Shown one piece after another: positions 57,445 to 64,000 of a DNA stretch of 64,000 nt. A program made the translations under genes and the position numbers. Positions within the stretch are counted from its first letter, which is position 1, and each line of letters begins with the position of its first letter. The notes beneath the pieces are model-generated. The model did not search any database and was not told the DNA's origin. It saw nothing but the letters and a program-made list of their open reading frames with translations. The DNA comes from Brevibacillus centrosporus (GTDB lineage: Bacteria > Bacillota > Bacilli > Brevibacillales > Brevibacillaceae). The stretch covers positions 1 through 64,000 of the forward strand of contig NZ_RHHP01000021.1 in NCBI RefSeq assembly GCF_003710815.1, read 5' to 3'.

Positions 57445-58626
57445 CTAGATTTGCTCATTTTGCAAAATGATAGCGATCCCTTGACCGCCGCCAATGCAGA
57501 GCGAAGCCAATCCGTATTTCACTTGTCGTTTCTTCATTTCAAGAGCCAGCGAGTACGTAATTCGCGAACCACTCGCACCGACAGGGTGGCCTAAGGCGAT
57601 CGCTCCTCCGTTGACATTGACTTTTTCCTCATCGATTCCCAGCTCTTTTACGACAGAGAGAGCTTGGGCCGCAAAGGCTTCGTTGAATTCAAACAAGCCG
57701 ATATCCGCCAAAGTGAGTCCCGCCTTTTCCAATGCCTTCTTACTGGCAGGTACGGGACCGATACCCATGATGCTCGGGTCCACTCCGGCTACGCCCCACG
57801 ATACGATCTTTGCGAGCGGCTGTAGCTGATGCTCTTCGACATACTCCGTGGAGGCGAGAAGTACAGCCGCTGCCCCATCGTTAATCCCACTGGCGTTACC
57901 TGGAGTGACAGTCCCATCCTTTTGAAAAGCGGGCTTCAATTTGGCGAAGCCTTCAAGTGTGGCTTCGCGGATGTGCTCATCCTGATCGAACAGGATTTCC
58001 TCGCCCCTGCGTCCTTTCAGCTTGATGGGAACGATCTCCTCTGCAAAGCGACCGCTCGCTCGGGAAGCAAACGCTTTTTCATGCGACTTCAGAGAGAACT
58101 GGTCCTGCTCTTTGCGGGAGATCGAATATTTGACCGCCAAATTCTCTGCGGTGATCCCCATGCCACAGCCAATGTAGCTGTCTGTCAAAGTACCCCAGAG
58201 CATATCGTCAACGATGGGGGCTTTGTTGGGAGAGCCGAAGCGAGTACCCCGCAATACATGGGGGGACAGACTCATATTCTCGGTCCCACCAGCGACAATC
58301 ACTTGGGCATCACCGAGCGCGATCGTCTGCGCTGCAGATACAATCGACTGCATGCTGGAGCCGCACAAGCGATTGAGCGTGAGCGCCGCAGAGGATTCGG
58401 TCATACCGCTTCTAAGGCCGATATGTCTGGCCAAATAGGCTGAGCTGGTACTCGTGTGAATGATGTTGCCGAAGATGATTTCCTCGACCTCACTCGCAGG
58501 GACACCACTTCGCTTGAGAGCTTCCTGCGTCACGGCCACTCCGAGATCGATGTCGCTCACATCTCTCAAGGAACCGCCAAAAGAGCCAAATGCCGTTCTG
58601 GCACCTTCAATCAAATGCGTTGCCAT
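57445..58626 (-). CDS. Acetyl-CoA acetyltransferase (thiolase)
   Basis: A 393-residue thiolase. Acyl-accepting Cys is in LNRLCGSSMQSI near residue 89, catalytic His in GHPVGASGSR near 350 and the second Cys in SLCIGGGQG near 380. In this operon it would split acetoacetyl-CoA into two acetyl-CoA. AAAGGAGGAA precedes the ATG. Confidence 0.93.
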   Translation of the reverse strand: MATHLIEGARTAFGSFGGSLRDVSDIDLGVAVTQEALKRSGVPASEVEEIIFGNIIHTSTSSAYLARHIGLRSGMTESSAALTLNRLCGSSMQSIVSAAQTIALGDAQVIVAGGTENMSLSPHVLRGTRFGSPNKAPIVDDMLWGTLTDSYIGCGMGITAENLAVKYSISRKEQDQFSLKSHEKAFASRASGRFAEEIVPIKLKGRRGEEILFDQDEHIREATLEGFAKLKPAFQKDGTVTPGNASGINDGAAAVLLASTEYVEEHQLQPLAKIVSWGVAGVDPSIMGIGPVPASKKALEKAGLTLADIGLFEFNEAFAAQALSVVKELGIDEEKVNVNGGAIALGHPVGASGSRITYSLALEMKKRQVKYGLASLCIGGGQGIAIILQNEQI

Positions 58627-58648
58627 CTTAATTCCTCCTTTGATTTAT

Positions 58649-59404
58649 TTACATGCCGCCTGCGACACTCAGATGTTCACCCGTTATGCCGCTTGCAGCA
58701 TCTGATGCCAGATAGAGAACTCCGGATGCGACTTCTTCCGGTTGGATAAAGCGGTTCATCGCTTGCCGTGGGTACAAAATGGCTTCGAGTGCTTCTTTTT
58801 CTGTCAATCCTTTTACGGTTAAACTATCGAGCTGTTTTTGAACCAAGTCGGTGCGAACAGGTCCGGGAAGAATTGAGTTGGCAGTAATGTTGTGAGCAGC
58901 GCCTTCTAAAGCGGTAACGCCTGTTACTCCGATAACACCATGCTTGGCAGCGACATAGGCCACTTTCTCCGGCGTTGCCAGCTTTCCGTGAACGGAGGAA
59001 ATATTGACAATCCTGCCGTATCCCGCTTCCTTCATGTGGGGAAATACATGCTTGGTCATCAGGAAGACTCCGGTCAGCATGACGTTCAGCAAAAGGTTCC
59101 ATTTCTCCAAAGGAAACGATTCGATAGGGGAGCGATACTGAAGTCCGGCGTTGTTCACCAAGACCTCGATGGAGCCTTTTTCCAGGGTGATCTGTGCGAT
59201 TGCGGATTGAATGCTGGCCTCATCCGTTACATCCAAGTGAATGCCTTTTGCATTCGCACCGAGGGATGCAGCCGTTTCCTCTGCGGCTTCCCGGTTCAGA
59301 TCTGCGATGTAAACAAAGTCATTTTGCTTCGTAAACGCCTGAGCGATTGCTTTTCCGATCCCACCTGCCGCACCTGTCACAATCACGGTTCTTTGCTTTG
59401 ACAC
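58649..59404 (-). CDS. bdh: 3-hydroxybutyrate dehydrogenase (SDR)
   Basis: A 251-residue short-chain dehydrogenase. NAD site TGAAGGIGKAIA near residue 11, NNAGLQ near 89, catalytic Ser in NISSVHGKL near 139 and the Tyr-x-x-x-Lys as YVAAKHG near 152. The SVHGK and C-terminal SGITGEHLSVAGGM segments fit 3-hydroxybutyrate dehydrogenases, giving acetoacetate. The GTG start at 59404 follows AAAGGAG. Confidence 0.88.
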   Translation of the reverse strand: MSKQRTVIVTGAAGGIGKAIAQAFTKQNDFVYIADLNREAAEETAASLGANAKGIHLDVTDEASIQSAIAQITLEKGSIEVLVNNAGLQYRSPIESFPLEKWNLLLNVMLTGVFLMTKHVFPHMKEAGYGRIVNISSVHGKLATPEKVAYVAAKHGVIGVTGVTALEGAAHNITANSILPGPVRTDLVQKQLDSLTVKGLTEKEALEAILYPRQAMNRFIQPEEVASGVLYLASDAASGITGEHLSVAGGM

Positions 59405-59423
59405 GCTCTTCGTCTCCTTTCTT

Positions 59424-60083
59424 CTAGCGGCTGCTAGTCTGCAAATGAGGGTTCAGGTACTCCAAGGGGAAGCCGACCTTTTCGCTGAGCTCCTCGATCG
59501 TCACATCCTCGAGCATTTCGACGACTTTTACACCGTCCGGGGGAAAGGTAAACACAGCGTAGTCAGAGACGAACAGGTCCACACGTTTGATTCCGCTCGT
59601 TTTGTAGGTGAGCTGGGGAACGAGCTTGGATTCACCGTCCTTTGTAAAGAGGGTAGCGGCGACGATCACCTTTTTTGCCCCGGCAACCAGATCCATCGCT
59701 CCGCCGACACCGAGAATCGGCTGGTTGGGAACCGCCCAGTTGGCTATTTCTCCGTAAACATCGACTTGCAGGGTACCGAGTACGGCTACATCCACATGGC
59801 CGCCGCGAATGAGAGCGAACGAATCGGCGCTGTTGAAAAAGGATGCCCCACGCAAATAGGTGACAGGCTCTTTTCCGGCATTGATCAGATCGATATCCAG
59901 CTCATCCTCGGAAGGAGAGGGACCCATTCCTAGCAAGCCATTTTCCGTTTGCAGGTAAACCTCTTTTTCATCCAAATAGGAGGCTACCAAAGTGGGGATG
60001 CCCACTCCTAGATTCACGACCTGCCCGTTTTCCAGCTCCTGCGCAATTCTCTTTGCAATGACGTGTCTCTTATCTTGACTCAA
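59424..60083 (-). CDS. scoB: 3-oxoacid CoA-transferase subunit B
   Basis: A 219-residue subunit with the active Glu in LQTENGLLGMGP near residue 46 and NLGVGIPTLVA near 22. With ScoA it moves CoA from succinyl-CoA to acetoacetate. The TTG start at 60083 follows GGGAGGGAG and overlaps the end of scoA by 14 bases. Confidence 0.92.
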   Translation of the reverse strand: MSQDKRHVIAKRIAQELENGQVVNLGVGIPTLVASYLDEKEVYLQTENGLLGMGPSPSEDELDIDLINAGKEPVTYLRGASFFNSADSFALIRGGHVDVAVLGTLQVDVYGEIANWAVPNQPILGVGGAMDLVAGAKKVIVAATLFTKDGESKLVPQLTYKTSGIKRVDLFVSDYAVFTFPPDGVKVVEMLEDVTIEELSEKVGFPLEYLNPHLQTSSR

Positions 60084-60756
60084 CGTACTCCCTCCCGCTC
60101 TTTACATATTTGCTCTGGATGACGTAATCGACGTAGGCGTGCGGCGTCACGATATACTCTGGGTCAAGCGCACCGACTTCTACGATTTCGTCTACCTCGG
60201 CGATGACGATTTTGCCGGCAGTAGCCATCATTGGATTAAAGTTTCTGGCGGTTGTGTGATAGACAAGATTTCCGAGTCGATCTGCCTTTGCCGCCCTTAC
60301 GATGGCGACATCGCCTTTAATGGCTTTTTCAAAGATGTACCGCTCGCCGTCAATGATCCGCTCTTCCTTCCCTTGGGCTAGCTCCGTTCCGACAGCTGTT
60401 TTGGTATAAAAGCCGCCGATTCCGGCCCCGCCACAGCGAATGGCCTCCGCCAAGGTTCCTTGGGGCAGCAGCTCGATATCCAGCTCGCCCTTTGTCCAGG
60501 CGATTACGGCTTCCCGGTTTATCGAAAAGAAGGAGCCAATCGCTTTTTTGATTTTTCCTTGCATGAACAGCTTGTGCAGACCTTGGCCGTTGTCGCCGAG
60601 ATTATTGCTGACAATGGTCAAATCCCAGATGTCGGTTTCGAGAAGCTCGTCGATGATGGTCAGAGGTGTTCCAGATAACCCAAAACCGCCCGCCAGGATT
60701 TGATCACCGCTTTTAAAGAGCTGCCGAATGCCGCATGCTTCCACGATTTTGCTCAT
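60070..60756 (-). CDS. scoA: 3-oxoacid CoA-transferase subunit A
   Basis: A predicted 228-residue subunit: LAGGFGLSGTPLTIIDELL near residue 20, GAGIGGFYTKTAVGTELA near 115 and HTTARNFNPMMATAGKIVI near 175 are typical. It is the first gene of the operon. ATG 60756 lies 8 bases after GGAGGGG; an in-frame upstream start at 60783 has none. Confidence 0.92.
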   Translation of the reverse strand: MSKIVEACGIRQLFKSGDQILAGGFGLSGTPLTIIDELLETDIWDLTIVSNNLGDNGQGLHKLFMQGKIKKAIGSFFSINREAVIAWTKGELDIELLPQGTLAEAIRCGGAGIGGFYTKTAVGTELAQGKEERIIDGERYIFEKAIKGDVAIVRAAKADRLGNLVYHTTARNFNPMMATAGKIVIAEVDEIVEVGALDPEYIVTPHAYVDYVIQSKYVKSGREYVESR

Positions 60757-60885
60757 GTTTTCCCCTCCAGCAAAAAGTTTCACTTCAAAATGTAAACGCT
60801 CTCTTTATGGGTGAAAAAAATTTGATACCGTTGTGATTCATTTCCATTTCAGTTAGATTTAAATGGTCTGTAAAGGAATCGAAAC

Positions 60886-60899
60886 CAGACTGTAGTCTG
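60886..60899. promoter_or_regulatory. Likely operator of the TetR regulator
   Basis: The inverted repeat CAGACT-GT-AGTCTG lies just after the -10 of the scoA promoter, between the divergent operon and the regulator gene. Occupation would block scoA transcription. Confidence 0.55.
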
Positions 60900-60929
60900 A
60901 TTTTATTAAAATAAATTATATTCTGTCAA
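60900..60929 (-). promoter_or_regulatory. Promoter of the ketone-body operon
   Basis: Minus strand: perfect TTGACA (60929-60924), 18 bases, TAAAAT (60905-60900). Confidence 0.65.
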
Positions 60930-60951
60930 TAATCGAATTTGGAGGTTTTTC

Positions 60952-61560
60952 ATGCTCGAACCAAGGCAAAAACAGCGCAGAGGGGAAAAAACACGGGATA
61001 AAATCTTAAAAATGGCGTTAAAACTTTTTAGTGAAAAGGGCTATGATAAAGTAACGGTCGACGAGATCGTTAGCCAAACAGGGACTTCAAAAGGGTCCTT
61101 TTATCAGCATTTTTCAGCGAAGTCGGATATCTTCCTGGTGAGATTTGCCGAAGTAGACGAGTACTACTCGGAAGTTTATCAATCCTTTCCGAAAGAGATG
61201 GATGCCACTGAGAAGATCATGATCTTTATACGTAAATTAATGAACTTCCTGGAAACGGAAATGGGTAAGGATCTGATGAAAGTGATTTACAGCTCTGCCC
61301 TAAACTCCAGAGAGCATACGTACTTCTCCGATTCCAACCGCTCGCTTTTCCGGATCATCCAGCTTTTGCTCGAGGACGCGAAGGAGCAGGGCGTCATAAC
61401 GACAGAACATACCGTGGAAGAGATGTCGACCATGCTGACACAGAGCATGATGGGGATTATTTATTACTGGGGCTTGCACGACACAAAGCAAAGTCTCGAG
61501 GAGCTGGCAATGCCGTTGATTACGACGGTGATGCGAGGAATGAAAGCGGAAAAAAGATAG
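60952..61560 (+). CDS. TetR-family repressor
   Basis: A 202-residue regulator. Residues about 16-62 are the TetR HTH: GEKTRDKILKMALKLFSEKG, then EIVSQTGTSKGSFYQHFSAK. The helical ligand domain follows. Divergent from scoA with a palindrome between, it probably represses the ketone-body operon until a CoA ester or acid binds. TTGGAGG precedes the ATG. Confidence 0.9.
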   Translation: MLEPRQKQRRGEKTRDKILKMALKLFSEKGYDKVTVDEIVSQTGTSKGSFYQHFSAKSDIFLVRFAEVDEYYSEVYQSFPKEMDATEKIMIFIRKLMNFLETEMGKDLMKVIYSSALNSREHTYFSDSNRSLFRIIQLLLEDAKEQGVITTEHTVEEMSTMLTQSMMGIIYYWGLHDTKQSLEELAMPLITTVMRGMKAEKR

Positions 61561-61573
61561 GTCATGAAGCAGC

Positions 61574-61613
61574 AAAAAGCCCGTTTTGGCATGTAGCCGA
61601 AGCGGGTTTTTTG
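61574..61613 (+). terminator. Terminator after the TetR gene
   Basis: AAAAAGCCCG pairs with CGGGTTTTTT; inner GGC/GCC. Confidence 0.8.
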
Positions 61614-61724
61614 CTGGAGAGGAAGAGGAATTGGCAGAATTTGATCCCATCCGGCAGAAAAGCTTGTTAGGTATAATGTCCTATAAGAGATGCGCCCTAC
61701 ATACGAATGATTGGGGAGATGAAA

Positions 61725-63080
61725 GTGGATGGTTTGCCAAACAAGAATTCGAAATCACCTAAGCCGTCCTTGCTTCCCAAAGATAAATATATACCTATCC
61801 GAAAAAAATTTTATTACAGTCATGCTTTTGCCTTGGGCTGGATGCTATTTTCGATCTGGTTCTCGATCCCGTGGGTGATAGATTTGGGAGGGCTAGTGAG
61901 CGTGCCAGTCGCGCTGTTTGTCATTGTCGGCCTCTCCTATATTCCCGGCTATATGAATGCTTTTATGGTTTCGAGTCTATTGCTGGACCGTCAGCCCGCA
62001 CTGAAGGTTACTCATCCTGCGGAAGAAATCACGATACTCATCGCGTGCCGAAATGAAGAAAATGGCATCGGTGAAACGATACGCTATATTTCGCTGCAAG
62101 ATTACCAGGGGCCAATCAACATCATCGTAATTGATAACCATTCAACCGATCGTACAGCCGAAAAAGCGCTGGAGGCCGGGAGCGATTACAACGTCAACGT
62201 AAAAGTCATCGAGGAAGCGAAGCCCGGCAAAAACTTTGCATTAAATGCTGCGATTCCACATGTTGAAACGAAATGGATGATTACGCTGGATGCGGATACC
62301 TTGCTGCACAAATACGCGGTTCGCTATATCGTGGCCAGTATGCTGTCCGCTCCGCACGATGTCTGTGCGGTTGCCGGTGCTGTTCTCGTACGGAACAGCA
62401 GAGGTAGGCTATTGGCGAGGACCCAGGAATGGGACTACTTTTTGGGAATAGCCAGTATCAAAAGGCTGCAGGGCTTGTTTCAAGGGACGTTGGTTGCCCA
62501 AGGGGCCTTTTCCATTTATAAAACGGAAGCGGTCGCTCAAGTAGGGGGCTGGCCGGATGCGATCGGAGAAGATATTGTCTTGACGTGGAGGTTTCTGGGC
62601 AATGGCTGGAAAGTTTATTTTGAGCCCTTGGCCGTCGCATTTACGGAGGTGCCCGAAACATTCACGCATTTTTTCAGACAGCGCAGCCGCTGGGCGAGAG
62701 GGATGATTGAGGCGCTCAGAGTGATTAAACCATGGCACCAGCCCCTTGCCTATACCAAGTATTTGACAGGCTGCAATTTCGTCATGCCGTACATCGATAT
62801 CGTCTACACGTTTGTGTGGCTGCCCGGGCTCGTGTTGGCGTTTTTCGGTTCTTACTGGATAGTGGGAATGACCACTCTATTGGTTTTGCCTTTGACCTTG
62901 CTGCAGAATTCCGTTCTGTATCGCTACCAGAGAAATGTCTTCCGCGTTCTTGAGCTTCGCATTCGCAAAAATGTGCTTGGCTTTTTTGCCTATGTGCTTT
63001 TCTATCAATTTATAATGAGTCCGGTCTCTGTCTGGGGTTATTTCCAAGAGGTGTTTCGGGCCAAGAGGATTTGGAAGTAG
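61725..63080 (+). CDS. Membrane processive glycosyltransferase family 2
   Basis: A predicted 451-residue GT2 enzyme of the BcsA/IcaA/hyaluronan-synthase type. Two N-terminal spans (LGWMLFSIWFSIPWVI; VPVALFVIVGLSYIPGYM), catalytic domain about residues 80-310 with ITLDADTLL (DxD), GEDIVLTWRFL (ED base) and the polymer-exit QRSRWARG (QxxRW), then three C-terminal spans. It should build an exported polysaccharide. GTG 61725 has GGGGAG 6 bases upstream; ATG 61719 abuts that site. Confidence 0.88.
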   Translation: MDGLPNKNSKSPKPSLLPKDKYIPIRKKFYYSHAFALGWMLFSIWFSIPWVIDLGGLVSVPVALFVIVGLSYIPGYMNAFMVSSLLLDRQPALKVTHPAEEITILIACRNEENGIGETIRYISLQDYQGPINIIVIDNHSTDRTAEKALEAGSDYNVNVKVIEEAKPGKNFALNAAIPHVETKWMITLDADTLLHKYAVRYIVASMLSAPHDVCAVAGAVLVRNSRGRLLARTQEWDYFLGIASIKRLQGLFQGTLVAQGAFSIYKTEAVAQVGGWPDAIGEDIVLTWRFLGNGWKVYFEPLAVAFTEVPETFTHFFRQRSRWARGMIEALRVIKPWHQPLAYTKYLTGCNFVMPYIDIVYTFVWLPGLVLAFFGSYWIVGMTTLLVLPLTLLQNSVLYRYQRNVFRVLELRIRKNVLGFFAYVLFYQFIMSPVSVWGYFQEVFRAKRIWK

Positions 63081-63167
63081 AGCTTCATGCATGCTCGGGG
63101 TTTAACGGCTTCGCTGTCCGGGTATCATCTTGAGTAGGAAAATTCTGACTCGGGTGGGGGAGCGAAA

Positions 63168-64000
63168 TTGTTTGCAAATCAACTTTATCGGTGTGCATTT
63201 CTATTCCTTACGATCACGCTTTGTCGTTTTTTCTTTTCTCCTTTCCCGATCAGCTATGCGATCGATGAGAACCTAATCCTCGATCCGGGGTTTGAAACCA
63301 AACAGGGGTGGGACAATTGGGGCGGGCTCTACATGTCCCCGGCAGCCAAAAACAGCGGGAGTTTTGCTGCTGCCGTCGATCAGGCTGAGGGGGGAGCAGG
63401 ACAGATCATCGACGCTGCTGTCCCGGGAAAGACGTACATACTGAAAGGAAATGGCAGTGTAAACAGAATCGGTCAAGAAGGAATCATCGGGGCAGAATGT
63501 CTGGACAAGAACGGAAAACGAATCCCAGGGGGAAGAGTGACGCTTACCTTCAAGAGCACTTCCTTTGAGGAAAAATCGGCATCTTTTACGACTGTGCCTG
63601 ACACGGCTCACATACAGGTGTACGTCTATGTCTATCAAGCCATCGCAGGCGGTGTTTCCTATTTTGATGATATAAGCCTTGTCCCTGCTTCGTGCACCTA
63701 CGATTGCCATACGAATAATGCAGCGTTTCTGCCGAATGACTGGTTTGCCGAGCCCCAGGCTCCCGCAGAGATCGAAGTTCGTGTCAAGCAATTAAGCCAG
63801 ATGAGAATTCGCTATCAGATGGCGGACGTTGGCATGCTGACGGAATGGGGGATGCTCGACGCGAGGAGCTATGCCGGACTGGCACAATGGCTGAAATACT
63901 CCAAGGAAGCTGCTCCCGACCAAGTGGTAATTGCGGTGCTTAATTTTAATCAAAGGCTGACAAAGGACGAGAATGGAAACGAACAGCCGAACCCCCTGTT
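63168..64000 (+). CDS. Secreted carbohydrate-active protein, cut by window end
   Basis: An open frame from a TTG at 63168 (GGGGGAG 7 bases upstream) runs to the window edge, 277 codons, without a stop. Residues 1-32 form a signal peptide (LFLTITLCRFFFSPFPISYA). Residues ~33-175 look like a family-4/9/22-type carbohydrate-binding beta sandwich: LILDPGFETKQGWDNWGG opening and VSYFDDISLVPAS closing. The part after ~190 (YQMADVGMLTEWGMLDARSY; VVIAVLNFNQ) looks like the start of a glycosidase TIM barrel. It follows the GT2 gene and may trim its polymer. Confidence 0.7.
   Translation, partial: MFANQLYRCAFLFLTITLCRFFFSPFPISYAIDENLILDPGFETKQGWDNWGGLYMSPAAKNSGSFAAAVDQAEGGAGQIIDAAVPGKTYILKGNGSVNRIGQEGIIGAECLDKNGKRIPGGRVTLTFKSTSFEEKSASFTTVPDTAHIQVYVYVYQAIAGGVSYFDDISLVPASCTYDCHTNNAAFLPNDWFAEPQAPAEIEVRVKQLSQMRIRYQMADVGMLTEWGMLDARSYAGLAQWLKYSKEAAPDQVVIAVLNFNQRLTKDENGNEQPNPL

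Noticed and set aside
1-64000. CRISPR arrays, tRNA, rRNA, replication origin or prophage
   Set aside because: No regularly spaced repeats, cloverleaf, rRNA core sequence, DnaA-box cluster or phage structural genes were seen.

Overview
The window looks like a chromosomal segment of a spore-forming Bacillales bacterium, most likely Brevibacillus or a close relative. The evidence is gene order: the blocks glpX, DUF86, yutF, yutG, yutH, nfuA, yuzD, yutJ, yuzB, yutM and yumC, ndh, yuiA, yuiB, yuiC, yuiD, pepA, yuiH follow the yut/yui region of Bacillus subtilis with insertions. Other support comes from a Spo0E-like phosphatase, a YutH-type spore coat protein, strong AAGGAGG ribosome sites, TTG/GTG starts and an MqnE-type menaquinone gene. 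The genus is an inference; no rRNA or tRNA gene is present.

Layout. (1) 1-10.1 kb: core genes for gluconeogenesis (glpX), an Fe-S-type regulator, HAD phosphatase, PgpA-like protein, spore coat, 2-hydroxyacid dehydrogenase, NfuA scaffold and the reverse-transsulfuration pair mccA-mccB. (2) 10.3-22.1 kb: accessory DNA. An AT-rich group of small secreted proteins and a PBECR-fold nuclease-like protein is followed by a 6.0 kb Tn3-family transposon (14796-20812) of the Tn4430/Tn5401 type. It has perfect 42-bp inverted repeats, a TAAAA target duplication, a TnpI recombinase with its recombination site, a frameshifted tnpA, a toxin-antitoxin pair with a broken toxin, and three successive right ends. 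(3) 22.1-42.4 kb: core genes for two NDH-2-like flavoproteins (one with two Rex-type operators), ferredoxin-NADP reductase, mqnE, an A-type Fe-S carrier, a CuA lipoprotein, the yui genes, leucyl aminopeptidase and a YuiH-type molybdoenzyme; several genes here are frameshifted. (4) 42.4-54.3 kb: a decayed acetyltransferase gene, then a YesN/YesM-type two-component system divergent from a long operon: sugar ABC importer without its ATPase, cupin, Gfo/Idh/MocA oxidoreductase, sugar isomerase/epimerase, a UPF0261 protein, a PEP-hydrolase-like TIM barrel and XapX. (5) 54.4-61.6 kb: an M3-type peptidase and a TetR-controlled ketone-body operon (scoA-scoB-bdh-thiolase-MFS). (6) 61.7-64 kb: a membrane GT2 glycosyltransferase and the start of a secreted carbohydrate-active protein cut by the window edge.

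How parts work together. scoA/scoB/bdh/thiolase should convert 3-hydroxybutyrate through acetoacetate and acetoacetyl-CoA to acetyl-CoA. mccA/mccB move sulfur from homocysteine to cysteine. The 46-54 kb operon probably imports and oxidises or isomerises an unidentified sugar; its UPF0261 and TIM-barrel genes together have the layout of plant Tm-1 split in two. The items most worth following are that operon, the layered transposon end, an unidentified structured leader RNA at about 12.5 kb, and the Rex sites at the NADH dehydrogenase gene.
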